Assembly (NCBI RefSeq): GCF_020382885.2
Contig: NC_058512.1
Span: forward strand, 9,388,802-9,452,801
Source: Scatophagus argus
Taxonomy: Eukaryota > Chordata > Actinopteri > Scatophagidae
Reading direction: 5' to 3'
Length of the DNA: 64,000 bases
Numbering within the stretch: position 1 is the stretch's first letter; the number at the start of each line of letters is the position of its first letter. Below are positions 12,701-22,094 of this stretch, piece after piece. Position numbers and translations under genes: made by a program. The notes beneath the pieces are model-generated. The model was not told where the DNA came from. It was given only the letters and a program-made list of their open reading frames with translations, and did not search any database.

Positions 12701-13438
12701 GTAGCGCAGTGATGAAATGAAACTTTACCTTTATTCCAACAGATCCTTGACTCTGAGCTGTTTGAACTGATGCAGCAGAATGGAGACTACACTCACTTCT
12801 ACTTCTGTTATCGCTGGTTTCTGCTTGACTTCAAAAGAGGTGATGGGAAACAGGCATCGTGATACTCTATTGTACACAACATGATGCAGAATGTAACCTG
12901 ATTTCTTTGTGTGTTTTTTTTGTACAGAAATGGTGTACGATGATGTGTTCTCTTTGTGGGAAACAATCTGGGCTGCCAAGCACACCTCCTCTGAGCACTT
13001 TGTACTCTTTGTTGCTCTGGCGCTTGTGGAGATGTATAGAGACATTATCCTAGAAAACAACATGGACTTCACAGACATCATCAAGTTCTTTAATGGTAAG
13101 GCGAGAAAAGAGATATAGAAATACTGCAACATGGTGGAAACTGTGGAAAAACAAACAATATTCGAATAATCAGTTGATTGAGATGATATATCATATATCA
13201 GCAATGCAAAAACAAAAATTACTACATTAGAAAAGTAAAAAGATAATTTTACATACTCAGTATTCATGAATGAATATAGGAAAAAACATGATAAAGATTA
13301 CAAAATAATTTACCTCTTGAAAGTCATTATTTTCAAATTCCCTTCTCAGAAATGGCAGAGCGACACAACGTCCCGCAGGTCCTGATGATGGCTCGAGATT
13401 TGGTCCACAAAGTGCAGACGCTCATAGAAAACAAGTGA
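3721..13438 (+). CDS. sgsm1: sgsm1, small G protein signalling modulator 1 (RUN and TBC domains)
   Basis: SGSM1 binds Rap and Rab proteins and acts as a Rab GAP in neurons and at the trans-Golgi. Coding exons: 3721-3783, 5526-5601, 6248-6410, 6555-6707, 6852-6919, 7067-7209, 7301-7432, 7566-7690, 7783-7850, 7947-8110, 8251-8380, 8803-8929, 9012-9076, 9174-9319, 9413-9541, 9648-9821, 9977-10045, 10864-12084, 12168-12292, 12376-12458, 12534-12643, 12743-12839, 12928-13095, 13350-13438. They sum to 3888 nt (1295 aa). The RUN domain is about residues 35-190, the Rap/Rab-interacting PH-like region about 250-430, and the TBC domain about 540-1290. The arginine finger IDKDVRR (1086-1092) and glutamine finger YVQ (1124-1126) are intact. 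The start is the only in-frame ATG before [26 protein letters not shown] and [16 protein letters not shown] favour SGSM1 over SGSM2. Introns 12 and 16 need GC donors. Exon 18 (407 codons, Glu/Ser-rich) makes it longer than the human protein (about 1150 aa, recalled). Confidence 0.95.
3851..3896 (+). repeat. (GT)n microsatellite, interrupted
   Basis: A GT dinucleotide tract broken once by GCATGT lies 67 bases inside sgsm1 intron 1. Short frames through it on both strands are low-complexity artefacts. Confidence 0.95.
4052..4131 (+). repeat. Imperfect (GATGAT)n triplet repeat
   Basis: About 80 bases of degenerate GAT/GAC/AAT triplets in sgsm1 intron 1, with no coding role. Confidence 0.85.
10437..10545 (+). 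repeat. Percomorph-type dispersed repeat fragment
   Basis: A segment in sgsm1 intron 17 carries the words GTGGCACTAGAGGAAAAGCC, AGGGGATCATCAAAGT and ACATGAATGTCTGTACTAAA. I recognise this series from a very common dispersed repeat in spiny-rayed fishes, and a diverged relative lies at 43725-44320 in this window. The class of element is not known to me. Confidence 0.5.
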
Positions 13439-16364
13439 TGCAGGACTCTGCTGTTCGGCTGCTCTGCTGCTGCTGCTCCCAAGTTTCCTTTGTGCTAAAT
13501 TGTTTGGCGATCCTGACGCAACCACATAATAGTCATGTATACAAGTGGAAAGGAATCAATGTTAATGAAGTAAGTACAAAAAAGACCAATGGTCAGTAAG
13601 ACAACTCGTTATTTTAAGATAGTTGTGTAACAACGTCTTTACAGTTGCTCCTCTCTATATTAAGGAGACGGAACTATTGCCAGTAAATTTATTTTTAAAC
13701 GTGATTGCTCACTTCGTGAATGTACCCTCGTTGAGACTGCTTTGGGATGTTATTTATTTTGCCTTAAATTTAGCTGTTTTTTCAGGGATTCAGCAACCAA
13801 ATTCTTCACCGTATTGTTACATATTCTAAAAGGTTGATTTTGCTCAGTTGTGCCCGCCATACATGTCGTGACACACTTGAATATCTTTTCAGTATTATTA
13901 AAATTTCACTGAAAGTGTAGCTACCATGTTGTGATGCACTTATAATATATTTTCAGTAATAATATCTGGCATTTTTAGATTACCTGGTCTTGTAAACATT
14001 AGAGGTTCATTAGAGGAGGTTGTATCCAAGTAGCATGTGTGGTTTGTTTCTCAAAAAGCCATTTTGAGGACCACTTACAGGCTTCTCTGAGGCTTGATGG
14101 TCCTCTTCCTCTGTTTGCCTCTGATGCACACAAGCTTGCAGGATAACCAGACATACCTGTGAAATCTGTGCATGATTGCACATAGTTTGCATATACAGTT
14201 TCACCCTATGGTCCTGGTACTCAACCAAGTTGTCATGGTGTGTGATCCTATCTCTGACCTCCTCTATGCATTTATGAAGTGTGATTTTACTTCACACTTT
14301 GACCCCTCTGCAAACTTTTATTTCTGTGCGGACCAGTGCTTTTCTGGAGCCAACTTATTCAAATGGTTAAAGCAATGTTTTCACCTCACCTTCATCTCCT
14401 GCTTCTCATGACATCAGCTGAGCTGCTGCAATGGTTGATTTGAATTCGAGGGGATGTACGGTGAAAGCAGCTTCGTTTGGACTCTGAACTTCCCTGTTTC
14501 ACTTTCACCTTGAAATCAGTTTACTGCCTCTGTCTTTCCCTGCTGTTCTTGGTTGCCTTGTCTTCAATACACTTTCATTTTACAAACAATTAATTGTTTT
14601 GTATGCTTATACCTTTGCAAAACAAGTCTTACAATAATTGTTAATGTGTCTTGGGGTAACTGCATATCTCTTCATTATAACCTCAAGATCCCCTATATAC
14701 TCCAGGAGTTTTGCTGGCACTCATTTGAAAATTCATTCATGGGTTTACTTTGGCTTGTCTCTTATCTTATTCAACACCTTTCCCCAGTTCTGTTTTCTTT
14801 CCTTTCCTGTAAAGCTATTGTTTACCAGCTTCATTTAAGTTTAAGTTTTTTTGGTACCCTTCCGGTGCTTGGAGGGAGCTAATTTTTTGGCCAAAATGCA
14901 TTGGCCACCAGGTTTACTACTGCACACCTCTTAGCCCAAGAGTTTCAGTTCATTATACTGTATCACAGTGCTGCTCAAAGTGTCATGACCTCAGTATCTT
15001 GTAAATTTGATTTTCTTGAAGCCCTGGGTTTTCAGTCTAGTAGGTACCAGAGGGTCAACTTATTACATATAAAGAGTCGGTTCAGTGGTAGGTAGTCAGT
15101 GGCATGTAGCCATGCAGCTATTTTCAGTTTTATGTGTGTAAGTTTTGAGAAATACACCATTGAATCTTCCACTGCTGATCTGATACAGCGGTACTGAACA
15201 GAATGTCAACTGTTCAACTGAAAATTAACATTTAATGAACGTGTCTTTCCAGAAACAATTCTAACGTAATATCATTCCAGGTGCATATCCCAAAATCTCC
15301 ATCTACATGGCTGGATACCAGCATAGCTATGTCAGAAAATGATTTATCGATGCAATGATAAAATAGCCAACACACACCATGTTTGGTTCACTGTGGCTTT
15401 AATTCCGGTGTTTGGATATCACTGCTAATGTGTCTCCATATGATCTTCTAAAACATGCCTGAGTATTGCTGTTTGTGTATTACTGTGTTTGTTGTCAGAA
15501 GATTTACTGCATACAATGTATTAAAAAGAAAATGAGCTTATAGTACCTATTTATTAAATGCAATACAATGTCTATATATGGGCTTTATCTGATTATAATG
15601 AACAGAAAGATCAGAAAGATAAAAATATACCACTGGAAATAAATCTATTTTTATTTTTTTTCTGTCTTCTCAAATTGTCATCTGGTATAATTAATTTATT
15701 GTGTATTAAATTATTATATTTTGCATCCCACGTGCCTTTTGTGTATTTCTACACTTGACATTGTGATAATGACCTAAATATAAAGTTTAACACCTTTATT
15801 CAAACCATCTAATGTGAAACCTATACAGCTTTTACAGTACACACTAAGAATATAGAGGTTATACCCACAGAGGTTAGGTAAGTGAGGCAAACACGTTATT
15901 GTTTCTCCACTGGTTATACCGGTTATGAAGAGACAGGCCTATCCAAAGTTCGACAGAAGCTCATATAAAGCCTCACAAGTCTGAGCCAGGCTCAGACCAA
16001 AGCCCAGAAAGACTGTCTGGCAAAATACAAATAACACAGGAAATTTCATAACCTAATAATAACTTTGGCCCGAAACTTTCTCATGGTACATGCAACCATG
16101 CTACAGCCATATCACTTTAAGATCAATTATATCAAATATAACAATATCCTTTAATTTGAAGTGACTGAGTGATGAATTTCACCATCCACGGTATGTTTAT
16201 AGTAAGATGCTTCAGTCACGGTCAATTTAATCTTCAATTCCACAAACTGATCTGTGGCAGGATGTCAGGCATGTAAATCATTAAATTAATATATGCTTCA
16301 TCCATCTCGAAAGCTCTAGTATGTTCTATTGAAAACACATTTTAGTACAACGAATGAAACCGTC
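13439..16364 (+). other. sgsm1 3' UTR and sgsm1/srsf9 convergent spacer
   Basis: After the sgsm1 stop there is no further coding exon. Candidate poly(A) signals on the plus strand include AATAAA at 15638-15643, after which the sequence is AT-rich. That would give a 3' UTR of about 2.2 kb. The rest, up to the srsf9 poly(A) site, shows no gene. Small frames here (for example 14172-14411 and 14553-14882) look like chance frames in untranslated DNA. Confidence 0.45.
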
Positions 16365-16381
16365 ACAGTAAAAGTTTGCAT

Positions 16382-16387
16382 TTTATT
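16382..16387 (-). terminator. srsf9 poly(A) signal
   Basis: AATAAA on the minus strand, about 1.2 kb beyond the srsf9 stop. Cleavage is expected near 16365. A 20-base A run (T run in the transcript) at 16689-16708 lies within this 3' UTR. Confidence 0.55.
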
Positions 16388-17583
16388 GGTAAAGAAAAAA
16401 ACAAAACAAAAAAAACAACATTAAAGATGCATACAAATGAATAGTTCTCCAACAGGCCACCTCGGTCACAGGTTCACACATTAAATCATCTGGGCATCTC
16501 GGATCAAAAGCAGACAGCTAAAGACCCAGCAATGTTGGAGGCTCTGTGGCAACCTGGAGGGCAACCACACACATGTTCTCTTGAACTTCAATGAGATATG
16601 TTATTCCAGACAACTGTGCTGTGATGTACCTAACGAACTTTGAGGAGCCTGAAACCTGTATGTGGTAAAAATCCTGCTTAAAGCCAGCAAAAAAAAAAAA
16701 AAAAAAAACTACGAGAAACTGGTGTAAAGCTGAGCCTCTAGGGAAAGAACAATGGTTTGAGATTGTCCAAAATACTTAACTCAATAGACAAGCCAACTAA
16801 AAATAAAAGGCAATATCTTCGACAAGAACTAGACAAAATCTATCATTTCCATATGACTGACAAGGGACTAAGCTGTTACAACTGTATTTGTTCAATGTGG
16901 TAATGTTTGGTGAAGTGTGGTATAGATGCTGATGTTCTGTCCAAAACTGAATAAAGCTTATATATATATAGTTGCATGTCACAGAGGAGGCTTGCAGTCA
17001 ACATGTGTCACTACTCTAAAAGGCTCATGAATTTCACGTTTTTGAATCGAGGAGGGGGAGAAGGAGGGTACTGGTGAGCTTCACAGGTTCTTAAATTGGC
17101 AAAAATTTCACACACAACAAACCTACAGATTTATGATAAACAAATGGTAAGATTTAGGCGAGAATTTAAGCAGTGGTATGACCTTTAAGTCTGACAGCTG
17201 CAGAATTGTGTAATTTGTTTTGGATTATATGACATAACATGAATGTGTACTGGTTCCTGCCATGGTTTGACATCACAACCCATTATTTCTTTATAAAAGA
17301 AACCTCCAATATGTTATAAGGAGATCAAATAGTTTTACTTTGCTAATGAAACAATTCCACTTTCAGATAACACACATGGATGTTTAACGAAAAGAAGAAA
17401 AATCTTTAAGGCAGTGGGGGAGAAGCAGGGTGTATTTGAGCAATCCTGACCATGGAATGTATAGTTTAGCAAGAAATAATGATGATGTATCCTATGAGGA
17501 GGCCTGGGTTAAAAAAAATGAAATAAAAACTAGAATTACGGTACAAAACTTTTCCTCAATTTCTCTGTAAATGACGGGCCTTT

Positions 17584-19778
17584 CTACCGGTAATGACGCG
17601 GCGGTGGGCTATGGTGTGGTGGAGGGTGCCTCCTCGGGGGTGGACTATGACGCGACATAGCATGGCGTGGAGGTGACTGGTAGCGTGGAGGGGGAGAACC
17701 TCTGTTATGGTAGGGAGGCGAATAGCGACCTCTGGATCTGGAGCGAGAACGCGACCGACCCCAGTTGGGAGTGCCCCTCTCCTCAAAGACGCGGATGTAA
17801 GAGGTCTCACCCTACAAAAAAAAAAAGAAAAAAAATCTTTTAACTGTATAAAGGATGAGCGACAATTAAACCTCATCAGTACTGAAACTCACCTGATGTG
17901 AACGGAACTCAGTCCGATCCAGTCTGCGCAATGCATACTCCATGTCCTCCCTGCGGAGAAATTCAACAACGCCCTCGCCATCACGCTGCACGTCTGCAAA
18001 ACAAACGTCTCCCGCCTCGCGCATGTGGTCCTTCAGATCCTGCCAGCTCCCAGTTGGTGGTAACCCTGAAAGAGGAAACAGACAAATGTTATGGGAGGAC
18101 AAAATTCAATAATTTCCTTGTTTTAGGCTACCTGGCACATCAAATCTCAGATCATTGCAGAGACAGGAACCATCTTTTGAGGTAAACAACACCTGTACGA
18201 ATTGGTTGTAAGGCATTTTATGACTGTATCTATGTTACAGACCAAAAAGGGTACTTTTTTCACAGTGGAGCAGTGTCCAAAATTAAGGTGACTGGTAGAT
18301 GACAAAAAAAATCCACTAGCTGGCCAAGAATATTTTTACAGACCAAAGTATGTGCAAATTGGATAAGACTTTTAAGGGTTTTTTTTATTGTTTAAAAAAG
18401 GTTACAGCAATGCACTTGTAAATTATCCAAGACGTACATGGGGACCTGTTGTATAAGAATATGGTGGAATTATTGCATATAAACATGCTTATATAAACAT
18501 GAGATAAATGTAGCACACAACAATTAATTAATTATATACAATTATAAAATTACACCTACCAGTCACTATTGATGGTGTTTGGGATAATGCAGCCAACATG
18601 ACCGGTTTCAGTTTACTGTTTTTTGTTTCATGTTTTAAGGAGCTGACTTGACCTCATCCACTTAGTCCCATTGACCTTGTGTCCGCCATCACAGAGAGAG
18701 AAACATATCTGCCTATGACTCAAGATGTCCTCTATTAGTCCCCTTGTCCTCCAGTCCGCCACGAGAGAGAGAGAAACATATCTGTCTATGACTCGTGACG
18801 TCCTCTACTAATCGCCTTGTCTTCCAGTCCGCCATGAGAGAGAGACACGCATCTGCCTATGACTCATGACGTCCTCTACTAGTTCTCTTGTCCTCAGTCC
18901 GCCATGAGAAAGAAAAGTATATGCCTACGACTCATGACGTCTTCTACTAGTCCCCTTGTCCTCCAGTCCGCCATGAGAGAGAGAGAGAAATGTATCTGCC
19001 TATGACTCATGGCATCCTCTACTAGTTCTCTTGTCCTCAGTCCGCCATGACAGAGAGAAACATATCTGCCTAGGACTCATGATGTCACCCACTAGTCCCT
19101 TTGTCCTCCAATCCGCCATGAGAGCGAGAGTCTATCTGCCTAGGACTCATATCCACCATCTTACCATTCCCCTTGACTTCCAGGATGGCGTGAAAGAGAG
19201 AAAATTATTTACCGGCTATGACTCATGACGTCCACCTACCAGTCACTATGACCCGGAAATCAGATCTTCGTGTTGGGGGTCCAAACCTTCCTCTAGGTCC
19301 CCCTCCACCACCACCACCACCACCACCTCCCATAGCACCAAATTTAGAACCAGTGGATCGAGGATACTCTACGCGCAGCTTGCAGTCTCCATATCCATAT
19401 CCATTCCTTCCATAGACAGCATCATCTGCATCCCTAAGAGAAGAGAGCAAAGAAGTCCTTACCAAAGTACGGCTGTTTCACAAGCGGACACAGACCTGGA
19501 AATGCCGTTTCCATCCATTGCCTGCAGTCAGTCACTGAAGATGATATTATATCACAAAATTTAAGGTATCCAACAAGGGGAAAGTGATTCGACTTGCCAG
19601 AGACCATCCCTAAAACTCACCGTGGATCCTCAAATCGGATGAAGGCAAAGGGGATAGTGCCTCTATTGTTCTTCAATTCAATATCACGGATTTTTCCATA
19701 TTTGTAGAAGAGATCCTCAATGTCTCTCTCCTGGACATCCATGGGAAGATTCCCCACATAGATCCGGCCGTCTGACAT
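17584..19778 (-). CDS. srsf9: srsf9, serine/arginine-rich splicing factor 9
   Basis: SRSF9 is a nuclear SR protein that binds pre-mRNA and controls splice-site choice. Coding exons on the minus strand: 19778-19621, 19433-19240, 18065-17893, 17811-17584 (753 nt, 250 aa). RRM1 has RNP2 IYVGNL (6-11) and RNP1 IPFAFIRF (42-49). A linker with 11 glycines (88-98) follows. RRM2 carries the SR-family signature SWQDLKD (124-130). [30 protein letters not shown] and GETSYIRV fit SRSF9 better than SRSF1. The tail has only about four RS pairs and is then rich in Pro, Arg and His. It is longer than human SRSF9 (about 221 aa, recalled). It faces sgsm1 tail to tail and prodh head to head. Confidence 0.95.
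18288..18566. repeat. AT-rich segment bounded by inverted 11-bp copies
   Basis: GTGACTGGTAG at 18288-18298 is matched in inverted orientation by CTACCAGTCAC at 18556-18566. The ~257 bases between are AT-rich without a reading frame. The layout resembles a short MITE, but no target-site duplication is evident, and the same word is also the 3' end of srsf9 exon 2, so another origin is possible. It lies in srsf9 intron 2. Confidence 0.35.
18681..19232. repeat. Minisatellite, about 72-bp unit, 7 to 8 copies
   Basis: Tandem units begin at about 18681, 18754, 18827, 18897, 18966, 19040, 19111 and 19193; complete ones are 69-82 bp and the last is degenerate. Each opens with (A/G)TCCGCCATGAGAGAGAG or a variant, continues with ATCTGCCTATGACTCATGAC and a GTC, and ends in a pyrimidine-rich CCTTGTCCTCC stretch. 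The array fills much of srsf9 intron 2 and its last copy abuts the exon-2 splice donor at 19239. The core combines TGACTCA (AP-1 consensus) with TGACGTC (ATF/CRE-like), intact as a pair in units 3 and 8 and altered in the others. Confidence 0.93.
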
Positions 19779-19852
19779 GGTCGTTGAGTGAGTGCCACTG
19801 CTGACACAGAATGGGAGCACCTGCAGACTTTAAGATCACTTCTTGCTTTCAC

Positions 19853-21288
19853 AAATATTTGTGGAAGGGGTCCTTATCCTAATCCTAGTCCCAATCGAAA
19901 ACTTTGTTCATCCGCCTCCAATTCCTTAATTTGTACAAAAAATAAAAGAGTGAGGCAGGGATGGAGCCACGACAGTAGTAAATGACGGGTTCAAATAATT
20001 GGCACAGGACCTCGGATCCAAGCCTGAAATCTATGAAACACAGGGTAATGAATGTCCAGCAACATTAATATATAATTAGAGAACTATGCTCTTGAAATTA
20101 CAAGGATGTCTGTTTGAAGATAATCATATGTAGAAATGGATGACATATCAAACAGAAAAACAGCAAAATCTCCCACTGGTGTTCAACTGAGTTGAGATCT
20201 GGTGACTTATGATGTGTTGAAGAAATTTACTGTATTGTTTTAATGGCGATTTTCTGTACTTGGCTAAAGTTGAACTTGAAAGTTGAGCAAAGGCCGTAAC
20301 AAATCATTCTCATTAAACTGGTCAGTGACTCACTGGGCCCTTTGTTGTGGTCTAGTCGGATTTTTCTTTGGACACCAGTGTGTGTTTACTTAAACATCTG
20401 CCAGCATTCCAGATACGCAAATTAATATAAATACAAGGCTAATAGTCTTGACGATCTTTTCCCTTTTTTATCGTGTACACTCCACTTAAAAAATATATAA
20501 TGCAATGCAACACTAACTATAGCCTTACCCGTTAAATCAACACACCTCTGGTAATAGTCCCAGCAAATAAACCTTTGAACTTTAACAAATGTAGTAATCT
20601 TTCCGTGCTAAGTTTGTGTTTTATGCTATAGGTGGAATATGACGAGAGCGTGCTAAATACTAATAAAAACGTTAGTCGTAACGAAAATGCAATAGCACTC
20701 GCTAATATTCAATGATATTTCCCTGCTTTACAATAAAATAACAATTTTCCGGATTTTCCTACGGGCCTTGATTAAACAACAGCTATTGAACCGCCGAAAT
20801 ATGCTTCCTGCCAACTGCACTGATAGTCATGGGTCGATTATTTTTTAAAAAATAACATCTTGAGAGCATATGGTACAAACAGTATACTTTAAGAAGTGCT
20901 GAAAGGCCAGAACAGGTTTAAACTAGCACGCAGCTACCTAGCTAACATAAGCTAGCTAACATCGTTCATACACGATTTGATGCTTGCCTTGCAAGCAGTT
21001 TGTGCAATTAAACTCTCGAAAGTATAATGCTATGGGAGGTGTTTAAATCGCACTAGTGTGGCATTTGGGCCTTCAACGCGACCACCAGCTCAAGACACGC
21101 CATACATTCAAGCAATTACGATATCAGACCAGTCTCTTTGTTGATAATGTAAGGTCAGCTAGTCGGGCTAATGAGCATCTGTCTAAAATGCCCCAATATT
21201 TCATTTACTCGACGATACAAATAATTGAGCAGCACACATGCACGCACTAACGTTAAAAGATGCAAAAATGATCCAAATATGCAGTTAC
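19853..21288. other. srsf9 5' UTR intron (inferred)
   Basis: Lies between the srsf9 coding exon 1 and a likely non-coding first exon. It holds no supported coding sequence. A perfect 14-bp palindrome CACAAATATTTGTG occurs near 19853. The right half has CTAGCTAAC words (20926-20964) like those near other promoters in this window. Confidence 0.4.
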
Positions 21289-21420
21289 CTTTCAATCCAA
21301 AAAGGGCGCCTTCTTTTGTATATTTGATACTACCACTTCTCACGATAGGCTGCTTCCGCGTTAACTAGCAACATTAGCAAGTAGCGCTATCGCTTCTTCT
21401 ACTTCGCATTCCCGGTAGGG
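21289..21420 (-). promoter_or_regulatory. srsf9 non-coding first exon and promoter (putative)
   Basis: Reading the minus strand, a splice donor AAG|GTAACT ends at 21289, and upstream of it is less AT-rich sequence typical of a 5' leader. The coding exon that follows has possible acceptors just before the ATG (for example CTGCAG ending at 19821). The site is about 600 bp from the prodh leader and in divergent orientation. The exact start is not visible. Confidence 0.4.
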
Positions 21421-21624
21421 AGTAGACGGGTCTGTTGCATTACTGCCCCCCACCGGGAAGAAAAGGAACACGTTAATAATTCTGCAAACAGGTAGGCTAT
21501 TTTTTGAGTTGATTTCTCTGGATCCAAAAAATAATTGTGGAAACGACTGGACAATGGAGACTGCTCAGTGCCCCCAAACCCTTGTCTGAGCCACCAGACC
21601 AACTACTGAATGAGCATAGGCTAC

Positions 21625-21672
21625 TACCTTGAATTTCCCTCGGGATCAATAAATTATCTATCTATCTGTCTA
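21625..21672 (+). mobile_element. LINE 3'-tail fragment
   Basis: TTGAATTTCCCTCGGGATC followed by AATAAATTATCTATCTATCTG is the well-known 3' tail of teleost LINE insertions, ending in a short (TATC)n tract. The body of the element is not evident, so this is a 5'-truncated remnant in the srsf9/prodh spacer. Confidence 0.5.
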
Positions 21673-21955
21673 GTTCATTTCATCACCAGATGCTTCTTCA
21701 CTGAGATTACAGGATACTCAATGCTTTTTTTCTAATTGTCTCTTGCGCGTTCTCACATTTTCTCCCTTAAACCCGTCTAGTCCTTCACTTCTCCTCTGTG
21801 TTGGCTCATTTCAGTAAGGTCTGTACTAACTACTGTGCGGTAAAAGAGCCACAAAGTCAGAAATGAACAAGCAGCTCCAGTCGTGGTTTGCACAGGAGTT
21901 TGAGATCACACGCGAGGACGCGCACACATGTTCGCACGCGCGATGCTAGTCAACG

Positions 21956-21963
21956 TTACGTAA
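21956..21963. promoter_or_regulatory. D-box TTACGTAA in the prodh promoter
   Basis: A perfect palindromic TTACGTAA, the consensus for PAR-bZIP factors (DBP, TEF, HLF) and their repressor NFIL3, is 132 bp upstream of the prodh start codon and about 40 bp before a TATA-like element. Position next to a core promoter makes function plausible, but binding is inferred. Confidence 0.55.
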
Positions 21964-21998
21964 CATGTGAGACGCCGCCCCCCTCGGCGCGAGATGAC

Positions 21999-22006
21999 TT
22001 TAAATA
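21999..22006 (+). promoter_or_regulatory. TATA-like element of prodh
   Basis: TTTAAATA lies in an otherwise GC-rich stretch with CpGs, about 90 bp before the prodh ATG. A start site about 25-30 bp downstream (near 22030) would give a leader of about 65 nt. Confidence 0.5.
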
Positions 22007-22094
22007 TCTCAATTGCGCGCTCTTAGCATCAGAGAGTCGCCACAGCGAGGTGTGGTAGGCAATTGAGTTTTGTGCTCAGACTGGAAAGGAAAAT

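Noticed and set aside
18678-19232. CRISPR-like array
   Set aside because: Units are diverged and contiguous with no distinct spacers, in a vertebrate intron; it is a minisatellite.
18288-19249. srsf9 intron 2 as a transposon-made intron (introner)
   Set aside because: The splice position lies within a conserved part of the SR-protein fold and the intron appears ancient in the family; duplication of the exon edge explains the data more simply.
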